Of a stretch of 54,748 bases of DNA, positions 40,051 to 50,668 are shown one piece after another. Position numbers and translations under genes: made by a program. The notes beneath the pieces are model-generated. The model saw nothing but the letters and a program-made list of their open reading frames with translations. It did no database searches and was not told the DNA's origin. The DNA comes from Endotrypanum monterogeii. Its lineage: Eukaryota; Euglenozoa; Kinetoplastea; Trypanosomatida; Trypanosomatidae. The stretch spans positions 168,556 to 223,303 of the forward strand of contig CM007331.1 of NCBI GenBank assembly GCA_000333855.2, given 5' to 3'. How positions within the stretch are numbered: the first letter of the stretch is position 1; every line of letters begins with the position of its first letter.

Positions 40051-40440
40051 AAGGTAACTCCTTTTAGGGAACATGCGTTGACCTCCCCCCTTGTTTATCC
40101 CCTGCTCCTGTGCTTTGTTCATATGTGCTCGTTGAACGACAGGGGTGGGGCAGTGGGCACGAAATTCAGCAATGCGCACTGGGTGATTGGGGTGTGACAT
40201 CCCCCTCCCCTCCCCCTCCCCCTCCCCCCCTGCATCTCGATACCCCCACCATCATCTCCCCCGTATGGAGCTTGTCAGCAGCTGTATACGCGCTGCTTCC
40301 CACGCGCTGAATACCTCGTCAGGGTGCGACTCAGTCTTCACTGGCAGCGGGGTGCCATTGGGGAGGGAGGGGGGGGTAGGCAAGTCGACTCCCCCCCCTC
40401 CCCGTACAGTCCGCAATCTGAGGCGTCCCGTTTCTCCCCC
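40051..40440. repeat. Dispersed repeat, copy 2 (about 0.39 kb)
   Basis: This is the second copy of the unit at 21405-21785, in the same orientation, about 1.3 kb after the stop of the Tex-like gene. The CCCCTC-type tract near 40200-40228 is longer here and the G run near 40368 is shorter. Everything else in the unit is the same except one base. Near identity across 19 kb suggests a recent copying event or gene conversion. Confidence 0.85.
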
Positions 40441-41741
40441 CGCCTTTTTCACAGAGGCTTATTGGAGTGGAGTGACGAGAACAGGTGAATCGCGAAACGA
40501 GTGACGACTGCGCACCAAACAAGCGAAACCCTTTTTTTTTTTGGAGTTACTTACTTTTTAAATGAATCCTGTTGCAGGGTGAGTGCTATTTTGGCTGCTC
40601 GCCCCTTCTCAGATGGTTTGATGTGTATGAGTTTGCGCCACTGTTTTGGTGGCATTTTCTGCTGTTCCCGTCGCCCGCTTCGTAGTTCTTTTTTTTCTTT
40701 CATGAATCGATTTCTGCCTCCCTTTTTGAGCAAAAAAAAAAGGTTAGCGAGCTCTTTGAAAAAAAAACCCTAGAGGATGGGGTGTGCCACCAGTTTATGG
40801 ATGTCCCACCCCCCTCTCGTTCCCGCCTCATTCGCTACTCTTTTCCCTGCAATCACAAAACGTATCTTGTCAGACGACTCGTCGCCTTCTCTTCGAGTAG
40901 TCGCACATCAGAGGTGGGTGTGAAATAAAAAAAGGAAGGGGCTGTACCATCAAGAAAGAAAAAAAAATGATGCGTTTTTTTTTTGTGCAAATACATCTCA
41001 TGAACAAACAGTAACATATATGGGAGCAACACTACGGCAACCACTCGGCGTTGATGGGCATGGATTCTGCGCATTCTGTGCACGAGACGGGTGGGTGAGG
41101 TAGAGTCAAGTGATTGCCGAGTCCCGCCCCCCCCCTTTCTTCATTCCTCTCCACTTCCTGGTAGCACCGAGAACAACGTCTCCTCGACGCGTCTGTTTCT
41201 AGGCCAGGGTGCCTTTCGTAAGGCTGGCGCCCCCACACGTTTGCCTCCCTCTCGCCCTCTTTCTGAGGCGCGCACACCTTGTATGTTTCAGCTCCATACT
41301 TGATCCTTTCTTTTTGTTACTCATCTGTTCCCTCTCCCCTCTTCTTGGCTTTCTGATTACCCTACCCTTCTTTTTCTTGCTATTCGTTGACCGACACACA
41401 CTTCTGTACTGCAACGCCGATGTCTCGCGCTGTCCGTGGGTGCACATCTTTGATTTATTTTGCCCTCATTTACACCGATGGGGCTCTGCACTCTTGCCAC
41501 CTGCGTATACATTCATGCTTCTTTGCATACATATGTGTGAATCTCTTTCCAGTGTCTTCATCGCTTATTATCATAACCCACTCTTGCATCTCATTGATGT
41601 GTGTGTGTGTGTGTGTGCCTGCATCTCTCTGATTTTTACATCGATTGTTGTTTGGCTTTTCTGCTCTTTCCCCTTGCCTCTTCCCTACCCACCTACATAC
41701 ACACACACACAAAAAAAAAAAAAAAGAGCTTTCGTACACGC

Positions 41742-41764
41742 ACTGTTTTATTTTTGTGTGTGAG
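41742..41764 (+). promoter_or_regulatory. Putative trans-splice acceptor of cytochrome b5 gene
   Basis: A T-rich tract (about 41742-41757) is followed by AG at 41763-41764, 62 bases before the ATG. The resulting leader would contain the palindrome at 41799-41826. Confidence 0.45.
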
Positions 41765-41798
41765 TATTCCCTATCACACGCCGATCAACGCGAATCTA

Positions 41799-41826
41799 TA
41801 TATTATATTATATATAATATAATATA
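41799..41826 (+). promoter_or_regulatory. 28-base perfect palindrome abutting the cytochrome b5 start codon
   Basis: Bases 41799-41826 equal their own reverse complement, centred between 41812 and 41813, all A/T but not a simple (TA)n. The ATG begins at the next base. In RNA it can form a hairpin directly before the start codon. Confidence 0.8.
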
Positions 41827-42255
41827 ATGGCTGAGAAGGAACTAAAGACGTTTTCGTGGGCGGAGATCGCCGAGCACACGAAGGATGATGATTGCTGGGT
41901 GGTGATGTATGACAAAGTACTCGACGTAACCGAGTTTCTTCACGAACACCCTGGTGGATTCGACCCAATCCGAGACATGGCAGGCATGGACATCACCAAC
42001 TCGTTTGAGAGCATTGGGCACTCGAGCACGGCGTTGGTGAAAAGCAAAAGCTATATTGTTGGCTCAGTGGATCCAGAGGAGTCAAAATTGCGAAAGGAGA
42101 TGGCGAAGAAAGCGAGCACTCCAGCCCCCAAGTGGTCGGAGACCAGCCGCGATGAGCTGCGCCGCTACAAGGGTAGTGGATTCCTTGTCCCGCTGCCTGT
42201 ATTGATTGGCGCTGTGGTTGCTGCCTTGGCTGTTCTCGTGTATCTCATGATATGA
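41827..42255 (+). CDS. Cytochrome b5, tail-anchored
   Basis: The protein has 142 residues, a normal length. The cytochrome b5 heme-binding domain occupies about 7-80 with the HPGG signature (heme ligand H41), then AGMDITNSFESIGHS (second ligand H65). A linker of about 35 charged residues leads to a single C-terminal hydrophobic helix at about 119-142 with almost nothing after it, typical of a tail-anchored protein of the endoplasmic reticulum (or mitochondrial outer membrane). It passes electrons from NADH-cytochrome b5 reductase to desaturases and sterol-pathway enzymes. All key residues are intact. Confidence 0.96.
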   Translation: MAEKELKTFSWAEIAEHTKDDDCWVVMYDKVLDVTEFLHEHPGGFDPIRDMAGMDITNSFESIGHSSTALVKSKSYIVGSVDPEESKLRKEMAKKASTPAPKWSETSRDELRRYKGSGFLVPLPVLIGAVVAALAVLVYLMI

Positions 42256-43228
42256 CGCACTTGCTCAGGTCTGCACGTGCGGTTGTGAAATAGTCGGATT
42301 GTTACCTGTCTGGGAAGGGCGCGGGTGTGAGGGTGGCGACAGGCTCATGTTTTCAGTGTTCTACCTTTAGATTATTATCATCAAAAAAAAAAAAGAGTCC
42401 ATTGTGAAGGGTACAAATTCTTGTAGGGCGGACGAGAGGGGAGGTGGGCAAACGTACCTGCGCAGGGGAACGTGTATTCATGTTGACCCCACAACGACGG
42501 AAAGGAAAAAGAAAAGGGGAAAAAAAAACTCGTGCGTGTGTCAGCGAGGGGAGGAGGTCGGGGGCGTGTTTTCATTGTCAGCAGGGGATGTGTTTGGCGC
42601 GTTTTGTTACGCTCACCTTTCTGCTTTACGTTCCCTGGTCCCCCCCCCTTCCTTCCTTCCTTCCTTCCTTCCCTCCTACCTGCAGGGTCTTATCTGAGGA
42701 GGACGCAGAAGGGTGCGTGGCAGCGTTCTCCTGTGTGTGTCGGGGAGGCGAACATAGCAGTCTGCAAGCTCAGCGAAGGGACGGAAGGGGTAGAGGCAGC
42801 AAGGCACGGTGTACAGAAAGAATCCCTGAGAGAGGGGGGGGGCCCATATGGACGAAAAAGAAAAACACATGGGGCATCCGCTAGCATGTATATATATATA
42901 TATATGCACACTCGTCATGTAGTTCTTCATGACACGTGGTTGCAGCAAGCGATGCAAGAGGGAGGGCTGAAGAGGAAGCCGAAAAGGAGGGATCCACTGT
43001 GTGTGTGTGTGTGTCTCTCTCTGAAGGGGAGACTGTTGCTCTTTGCCGAAGGATTTCCATCGTTCTTGTGCCTTTTTTTTTCCCGTTTCGTCAAGTGGAA
43101 ACGGGGAAGGTATGTGTTTGTGCTTTTGTGGGTCGGTGATTTGGAAGGGCAGGGGATCCTCAAATCTGGGATTATTGCTTCCTCCTTCCTGCTTTGTTTG
43201 TGTGCTCTACCACTTTTTACACGTAAAT

Positions 43229-43266
<38 letters not shown>

Positions 43267-46200
43267 TTCTCGTGTTCGGCATGCTCAATGGCTTTGTACC
43301 TATTTCACGCTCATCGCTAACGAGGGGGCGAGTTGCCTCCCTTTTTTTTTCTTCTTTCTTTTGCGTCTGACGTTTTGGAGTGGGCAATCTTTTTCTTTCT
43401 TAAAAAAAAAAATCTTCCTTTGCTCAGTGGCACATCGCCCGGTGTTGACGATCTTTTACGCAGCCTCCCCCTCCCCCTCCCCTTTGCTTCCCTCTTTCCC
43501 TCGTCCCCAGTCATGACATAGCCTTTGAGCTTGCCAGGGATGAGTCTGAGGGGAGACCGGTGTCGTCCAGATACACACCCGGTCTGACACTTTTTTTTTT
43601 TCTCTTGAGGACAAGAAGATGCAGTAAAAAAAAAATGGGAGAGGACTCTGGAGGTGAAGAGGGGGGCGTGTTGTTACGTTGAGCCGACGAGAAGCATCCG
43701 CACGCAGAAAGTCTTGGTGCGCCTCCCTTACTTCCTGGCCTCCAGAGCCCGCTCGAAACTTAGTTACTTAGAAGCATAGCACCGTGATGCTGCCTTTGCG
43801 TTTTTTTTCCTTTCTTCCTTTTTTTTTTGTGTCTGTGCGAACATTTTTTAGTTATTATTTTTATCAATATTCCTCAGCTGAACACGTGGCAACGAGACGG
43901 TGTGCTTGCATCATAACGGAGATGGGGAAGGTGTGGGTTAGACCGGGGGGGGGAGGTGAAGCGAATGAGGTGCCGCATGCTGTAGGGTTCCTGAGGAACG
44001 CGAGATACCACACAAAACAAATATAGACTTCATCACAGTCAAAGGACGGTACAGCAGGAGGGGGGAAGGGGAGACGTCCCATGCGTCCTCGCAGCCTGAC
44101 TCGAGGTATTTTTGTTCTCCCCTCTGAAAAAAAAAAAATGTTGCTTTACACGCTATTTATTGAGGTCGCTTGTTTTTTTTCAGGCCACACGCCCCCCCCC
44201 CCTCTTTGCCCCTTCCATCTCCTTCCACATCTCATCAAAAGCATGAAAAAGAAAAAAAACATGTCGCAGGTGCATGTGCGCGTGCGTGTCGCTAGCCTCC
44301 CTTACTTCATTAATTTCCCCTTTCCCACTTCTTCCCCCTCCCTCTCCTTATCGATAGCGATCTTCTTCCGCCCGGACTGAAACCTCTGGTTTCTTAGTTT
44401 CACTGGTGAGGCGCTCCGTGTTTCGTGCGCATTTCTCGCTCTTTTTGTTTTTCGCTAGTCGTCCTCTCCGCTCTCTCCTCGTCTGCGCATCCAACACGTC
44501 CTCCCCTTTCACGTGTTGGAAAGCAAAAAGACAACAACGGGTGTGCTCGAGGCTGACGGGATCATCATCTCAATCCCTCCTCCCCAAAGCGTATATTCGT
44601 ATCTGTGCATTTTTCACACTCAACCTTGCTCTTGTCCTTCTCCCTAACGCCTTCCCCCTCTTTCTCCGCTCCCTGGATTCTTGTCCTCTTGTTGTGCGTG
44701 AACGTCATCGCCTTTAAAAGGCGTTCCTGCGTACGTGTAACACGAAGGGCTGCTTGTGTTTCTTCTGCTTTCCTTTTTTTTTTTGTGTGTGGGCGTGCGT
44801 GTACGCGTGTGCGCAGACTCCTCTTGCAACTCTTGCAGATACACATACACACACACACATATATATATATATATGTAATGCCTCTCTAGCGTCTGTTCTA
44901 CTCTTTCGCAAAATTGCGTCATGTACACTACGGAGGGCTGCGCAGCCCCTGCTCCCTGGGACTCGACTGGGTGCGGGCGGGGGGGGGGCGATCACGTTCA
45001 CACAGTTGTCCCCCTTTGGGAGGGATCAGCGGCAGTCCACACTCCTCCTCCTCAGTGAGAAAAGGGAGGTGTGTGTGTGTTACGCGGGGCAACCCCCCCC
45101 CTCTCCTAATTGATAATCCAGGAGAGTCCAGTGAGGCATCGAGGGCATCTTCCTTATTCTAGTGGAACCAGGCCTCACACAGTGAGTGGGCATCGGCTGC
45201 TGACACTACGTGGGAGGGTGCGCTGCGGCTCGGCCGGTGTCCTCGACAAACAGCAAAAAAAAAAAAACGCTTTGCAAAGTGGGGAGTGCCATGTGTCCCC
45301 CCCTCTCCCCTCTCCCCACTGTTCCTTCCAACATTTTCCTTCCTGCTGCTGCCTTCTTGCGTTGTGCGGGTTTGTGTGTGTAGACGGTGGATAATAGGGA
45401 GCAAGTGTACGCGGGTTTGGACTTGATCTGTTGCCAGGTCAACGCGACCGTGCTCGAAATAGGAAAGCAAGTCGGTTCTTTTCTGATGGCCTTCTGCTGG
45501 CTTGCCCCATTGTGCCGTTAGCGGATGTCCATGATCGCAAATTACGCAAGTCGATAGGGCTACCTTGAGTACGACACGCCCTTACTCCTCCAGGGTCTGT
45601 TACGTGCGGCTTTCATTGCTTATTTTGACTTTGTGTAGTTGTGAATGAGGTCAAATGGACAGGATGGACTGATCCCGAGGTGGTCAGCGAGAGGGTGTGT
45701 TGACGCGACTTCAGTTCCATTCCCACACTCTCCGCGACCGGGGGCTACACATGCACACGGGGTGTAGCGCTCCGCTCCAGGGGCGAGTTGGCAGCCTTTC
45801 ACCCAACAAAAGGGATAAGATTCCCACAAAGACAAACAAAAATAATAATTGCCCAGGTATACCCCCCCCCCCTTTCAATCCCTTGCTCAAGCAATGTGTA
45901 GATATATGAGGGGACATTTTGTGTCCCGAGGCGGAAGGGAAACGCAGGCGGGTGGGGGTGGTGGCAGTGAGAATGACTTCCAACGAGGCGTGGCATCCTG
46001 CACCCGCGATATGGACTAGCTAACATACATGAGTGTTTTGTTTCATGTCATGTCTTCGTGCTCGAAGGGTGCGTTGGATTTATCTTGAGGGGCTGCCTTG
46101 TCTTTTTGACGAGATATCCCGACGCGGATGGGTACAGCCATCTTGGAAGCCGCTCATACGTATTTCTCTGAGTGCGACTTAAAACATTTCCCCCCTCTGA

Positions 46201-46444
46201 ATCCACTCCGTGCTCTTTTTTTTTTTTTTACGCATCTGAATACGCACACACACACACACAACACACACACAACCAAAAAAAATCTCTTGGCATACTCCCT
46301 GACCCACGACCACGATAGCAGTGATCAGATTCTACTCTCATTATCATATTTTTCTCCCTCTTATCAAGTCATCGAAACAACACGCGTCGTCAAAACATTG
46401 AGAGCAAAATTTCACACACGTAGCTGACTACGCGTGTTCTCTTT

Positions 46445-46481
<37 letters not shown>

Positions 46482-46716
46482 ACATATATATTTATATATA
46501 TATACATACATCGGGTTTACAGATATACGTAAAACATTTCTTTTCCTCAAGCAGAAAACAATCTCAAGGCGTTTTTTGCTCCCGCTCTCCCTCCCTCCCT
46601 CCTTTTATTGACTTATCTTCGACGAGTACGCAGGGTGAGAAAGTTTTCTCTGTTTCTCAGTCTTCACTCCTTCTCTCGAGCTCATTCCCTCCTCCCCCCT
46701 CCCACTCAATCACACG

Positions 46717-46753
<37 letters not shown>

Positions 46754-47489
46754 GCAGAAAGGTGGAGAACATACGAACTGTTTTATTGGGTTGTTCACTT
46801 TATCCTCTGGAGTGATTCTTGTCATCTTGAATTTCCCTCTTTTCTTTCGATCTACTGACTTGTTTCTGGTGACTCCTCTCCTCCTCCTTCTCCTTGACCA
46901 CACGTTTTTGATAAACGAAACCAGGACAACAGAAAGAATTTGCCACTGTGTTGGCGTATCTCGCGCCGTTACCTTCCGTTTCCTTCCCTGAACTTTCCCA
47001 CCACTACCCATCATTTTTTTCCATTCTCCGCTTCATTTTTTTTTTTTTTTGCACTTCCCCGCTTCTCCCCTCTCGAAAGAAAGAAAAATCTGGGAGAAGA
47101 AAGGGGTCTTTCTTCTTTTGTTTTTCTGTTTGTTTGTGTTCGTGTCCCGCTCATCTTCACGAATGTCGCTGAGGAGAGGCTGATCAACGACAGTAGAAAC
47201 CACAAAAAAACAACAACAACGGGGCACGCTCACGTCATTGCGTCACAGTGTGCCATCGCCACCTCTCCCTCTTTTCTTTCTTCCGTTGTTCGTTTTTTAA
47301 AATTTCTGTTACGATCATAGCCTCCCTAATTTCCGCTTTCTCCCCTCCTCGTCTGCGCATGTGTACGGTTGCGTGGGCACACCTTCTATCTACGTGATCC
47401 TCCCCCAATATACCTCCCCAGCGGCATCTCCAACTGCCTATTGTAACAGGACGCGCGTTATTTTTATTATTACAACATAAGCACTCGAT
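42256..47489. other. 5.2 kb stretch without a convincing gene
   Basis: The longest frames (for example 42532-43320, which starts at a non-ATG codon) translate microsatellites and C/T tracts and have no domain. Content includes (TTCC)n at 42649-42672, (TA)n at 42887-42905, 43227-43267 and 44860-44875, (CA)n at about 46243-46270, 46447-46479 and 46718-46751, TA at 46482-46510 and many homopolymers. Segments at 45110-45250 and 45640-46020 are more complex in sequence but match nothing I recognise. Confidence 0.4.
47331..47421 (+). promoter_or_regulatory. Putative trans-splice acceptor of MCC beta gene
   Basis: A C/T stretch at 47331-47352 and a second at 47391-47419 end in CCCCAG, AG at 47420-47421, 68 bases before the ATG. 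Confidence 0.45.
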
Positions 47490-49517
47490 ATGCTCTACAC
47501 ATCTGTTTTCCGCGCTTCGGGGAAGCCGGTTTTCTCACTCCACGCGGCTACGCTGCTTCGGCGGATGGCCAAGCCGGCCACACTACGTGCAGAAGCCACT
47601 GCTGCTACGTCAACTCTCTGGTGCCCTTGCTGCTTTGAAAGCACCAAAGCTGATTCACCGCCAAAGGATGCTGTAGGAGGCCATGAGGAAAAAATTGCTG
47701 ACGTACTTCGGGCTAACGTCACGCCAACTCAGTCGGAGACAGCTGCAACTGTGCCTACGCCGGCTGTCGCTGCCAATGCCCAGAAGATCGACTATGCACG
47801 CCTCTACGCGCATCACCCAATTGATTATGAGCGTTCTACAACGCAGTGCCCTAACACGCTACGCTATCCGGTCGACACGTCTGACTCGATTTTCCAGGAG
47901 AATTTGGCACGCATGGAGGGGTTAGTGGAGCAGCTGCGCGCGCGTGTGCGGTACGTGCAGGCTGGTGGGATTATCTCGGCGGAGGAGGCTTCCAAGGCCG
48001 GGGTTTCTATCTCTTCTATCGAGGCAGATGGCCGTGCTCGTGCACTGCACATAAGCCGCGGCAAAATGCTCGCCCGTGAGCGCATTGAGCGACTTCTCGA
48101 TCCCGGTACCCGTTTTCTTGAGCTTTCTCAGCTGGCGGGCTGGGACTTGTACTGGGATGAGAAAAAACAAGAGTACGAGCGATGCTACAGTGGTGGTATT
48201 GTTACAGGCATCGGCGTCGTCAACGGTGTCCGATGCATGCTCGTCGCGAACGACGCGACTGTGAAGGGCGGGACGTACTACCCCATCACCGTAAAGAAGC
48301 ACCTCCGGGCGCAAAGGGTTGCGGAGCAGAACCACCTACCCTGCATTTATCTGGTCGACAGCGGCGGTGCCAATCTCAGTCGCCAGGATGAGGTCTTCCC
48401 TGACGAGCAGCATTTCGGCCATATCTTTTTCAACGAGGCAAAGATGTCCGCCAAGTCGATTTCACAGATTGCGGTGGTGATGGGCAGCTGCACGGCCGGA
48501 GGCGCTTACGTGCCCGCCATGGCGGATGAGAGCATCATCGTGTCAGGCAACGGCACCGTCTTCCTCGGTGGACCTCCGTTGGTCCTCGCGGCGACCGGGG
48601 AGAAGGTGACGGCGCAGGATCTCGGCGGCGCAGACGTTCATTGCCGTATTAGTGGTGTGACGGATCACTGTGCGACGGACGACTTGCACGCATTGTATAT
48701 CGCGCGTCGCGTTGTGGCCAACTTAAACTTGAGAGAACACAACGAGACGCAGAACCCGACCGACGTGAAGCCAGAGCCGCCGCTGTACGACCCAAGGGAG
48801 ATTGGCGGCTTTATTCCAGATATGAACGCGACTGTAGTCAAGGGTTTCGATGTGCGGGCCATCATAGCACGCATCGTTGATGGAAGCCGCTTCGATGAGT
48901 TCAAAGCGCTCTACGGTGCTACGCTTGTCTGTGGGTTTGCCAGAATCGAGGGGATGCAGGTGGGCATCATTGCGAACCACGGTATTCTCTACTCCGAATC
49001 TGCTCTGAAAGGGGCTCACTTCATCGGCTTGTGCACACAGCGCAAGGTGCCGCTGCTCTTCCTACAGAACATTTCGGGATTTATGGTGGGTAAAAAATAC
49101 GAGGAGGGCGGCATCGCTCGCCATGGGGCCCGACTTGTGACTGCGGTCTCCACTGCACCAGTTCCAAAGATTACGGTACTCATTGGAGGCAGCTACGGTG
49201 CAGGCAACTACGGCATGTGCGGACGTGCCTTCGAGCCTCGCTTTTTGTTTATGTGGCCTAACGCCCGTATCAGCGTGATGGGCGGAACTCAGGCGGCCAC
49301 CGTGCTTGCCTTGACGAACCGCAATCTGAAGGATGCCTCGGAGGCCGAGGTTGCCGCCTTCAAGAAGAAGGTCATGAGCAAGTATGAAAGAGAGGGGTCG
49401 TGCTACTACAGTACCGCCCGCCTGTGGGATGACGGCGTGATCGCGCCCGAAGACACACGTGTCGTCGTGGCAGAGGCCCTGCGCGCAACGCGACTGGCTC
49501 CAATGGGGGACGGCTAA
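47490..49517 (+). CDS. MCCB: 3-methylcrotonyl-CoA carboxylase beta (carboxyltransferase) subunit
   Basis: The protein has 675 residues. It carries the two-part carboxyltransferase fold of biotin-dependent acyl-CoA carboxylases. N-domain motifs include [12 protein letters not shown] near 192, [15 protein letters not shown] and [27 protein letters not shown] followed by [17 protein letters not shown] is diagnostic for methylcrotonyl-CoA rather than propionyl- or acetyl-CoA carboxylase. C-domain motifs include [12 protein letters not shown] and [15 protein letters not shown] near 567. The enzyme works in the mitochondrial matrix in leucine breakdown, transferring carboxyl from biotin on the alpha subunit to 3-methylcrotonyl-CoA. 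The first 33 residues are basic with no acidic residue, fitting a mitochondrial presequence. The N-terminal extension before the conserved domain is about 100 residues, longer than usual, and includes a CPCC motif near 45-48. Confidence 0.95.
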   Translation: MLYTSVFRASGKPVFSLHAATLLRRMAKPATLRAEATAATSTLWCPCCFESTKADSPPKDAVGGHEEKIADVLRANVTPTQSETAATVPTPAVAANAQKIDYARLYAHHPIDYERSTTQCPNTLRYPVDTSDSIFQENLARMEGLVEQLRARVRYVQAGGIISAEEASKAGVSISSIEADGRARALHISRGKMLARERIERLLDPGTRFLELSQLAGWDLYWDEKKQEYERCYSGGIVTGIGVVNGVRCMLVANDATVKGGTYYPITVKKHLRAQRVAEQNHLPCIYLVDSGGANLSRQDEVFPDEQHFGHIFFNEAKMSAKSISQIAVVMGSCTAGGAYVPAMADESIIVSGNGTVFLGGPPLVLAATGEKVTAQDLGGADVHCRISGVTDHCATDDLHALYIARRVVANLNLREHNETQNPTDVKPEPPLYDPREIGGFIPDMNATVVKGFDVRAIIARIVDGSRFDEFKALYGATLVCGFARIEGMQVGIIANHGILYSESALKGAHFIGLCTQRKVPLLFLQNISGFMVGKKYEEGGIARHGARLVTAVSTAPVPKITVLIGGSYGAGNYGMCGRAFEPRFLFMWPNARISVMGGTQAATVLALTNRNLKDASEAEVAAFKKKVMSKYEREGSCYYSTARLWDDGVIAPEDTRVVVAEALRATRLAPMGDG

Positions 49518-50441
49518 AGGAGTCTCCGCTTCCTTAACAACAACAACAAAAAAAAAAATCGCTGCGTGTTGCTGTCGTGTGTGTGTTGGTTTCTGTGTGT
49601 GTGGGGGTGTGTGGAGGGGAGCTAGGCTCTCTACATTCCTATTCCACAGTCTACCCTGAAAATACCCTGGCGCGCCATCTATCTGTTGTCGTACTGTGCG
49701 TGGAGTGTGTCTGTCTGTGTTTATGTTTTTTTTTTTTTGTTTGCAGTGTCCCTCGCCCGGAACAGGTGGTCCACCTTTTGTTTTCCTCTCCTCCACCCTT
49801 TTCCTTTCCCTTCGTCAGCACGTGCCAGCGAGGCGAGGCTCAACGCAAAAAAAAAAAAAGTGTATCATATCCTGATAGACAGAGATTGAGAGGAGGAGAG
49901 GAGGGGGGGGGGGAAGACGGCGCGGCGAAAAAGAACGTCGGTGCGTGGATACGCATGCGAGTGAGATTGGAGGGGCCCTCCACTGAGTCGAGCGAAAGAC
50001 TTCGACATCACATGCGACTTGATCACCTCCCCGCTTTTCGCGTCTCGAAGAGGAATCACCACTCTATCACCCTGACAATAGGGGCGCTGTCGTTGTGTAA
50101 AAAAAAAGAAAATTAAAAACATGACCTCGCTCACTTTTCTTCTGGATTTTTTTTTTTTCATGCGTCCGCTTTCCTGTCGTGACTGTGCACGGCCTACTGA
50201 TCCCGTGCCCTAGGGTGAACTGATTCAGTTTCTCCCCGAAAACACACACATATATATATATATATATATTTATATATATCTGCGTCTCTTCCCTTTCTCC
50301 TTTCTTCCCTTTCCCCTTCCCGTCGCCTGTGGACTCCATACATGTTCGCAATATTTATTTATTGGGCAACACACTCAAAACTACTCCTCGGGCTTTGATG
50401 CCCCATCCCTACCCTTCCCCATTAGCCGAGGAATCAAGAAG

Positions 50442-50472
<31 letters not shown>

Positions 50473-50668
50473 AATAATAATAATAAGTGAAGGGGAGAAA
50501 ACGAGCTGAACAGTGTGGTGCGTCGACCACTGGATACATACGGCGACACTGCGCCTTTCATTTGTCACTCAAAGCTCGAGTTTATTGCTAGTTGTTTGTC
50601 GGTCTGTGTCTCTCTCGTGTTGCACTGTTTCTCATCTCTCCAGGCTTGTACGCTTTCCCTCATCCCCC
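49518..50668. other. 1.2 kb intergenic spacer
   Basis: This holds A-tracts, a G run at about 49903-49913, (TA)n at 50250-50279 and 50442-50468, and (ATA)n at 50470-50486. No gene was supported. The frame of the next gene extends back to a GTG at 50513, but this part is leader. Confidence 0.45.
50600..50643 (+). promoter_or_regulatory. Putative trans-splice acceptor of zinc-knuckle gene
   Basis: A C/T-rich tract at about 50600-50640 ends in CTCCAG, with AG at 50642-50643, 25 bases before the ATG at 50669. The site excludes the 5' part of the longer open frame. Confidence 0.6.

Larger units (their letters stand above)
38754..41826. other. 3.1 kb intergenic spacer with dispersed repeat
   Basis: This holds T-runs around 38997-39007 and 39231-39243, the second dispersed repeat (40051-40440), several A-tracts, (GT)n at 41598-41617, and a CA-to-A tract at 41698-41725. 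A 184-codon frame at 41209-41763 is rich in L/F/C from C/T-rich DNA and is judged to be leader. The spacer ends in a perfect palindrome next to the cytochrome b5 ATG. Confidence 0.45.

Noticed and set aside
41209..41763. 184-codon frame upstream of cytochrome b5
   Set aside because: L/F/C/H-rich translation of C/T-rich leader DNA; no domain.
42532..43320. 262-codon frame after cytochrome b5
   Set aside because: Non-ATG start, and it reads through TTCC, TA and GT repeats.
50513..50668. N-terminal extension of the zinc-knuckle protein
   Set aside because: Begins at GTG, and a strong splice acceptor at 50642-50643 lies inside it.
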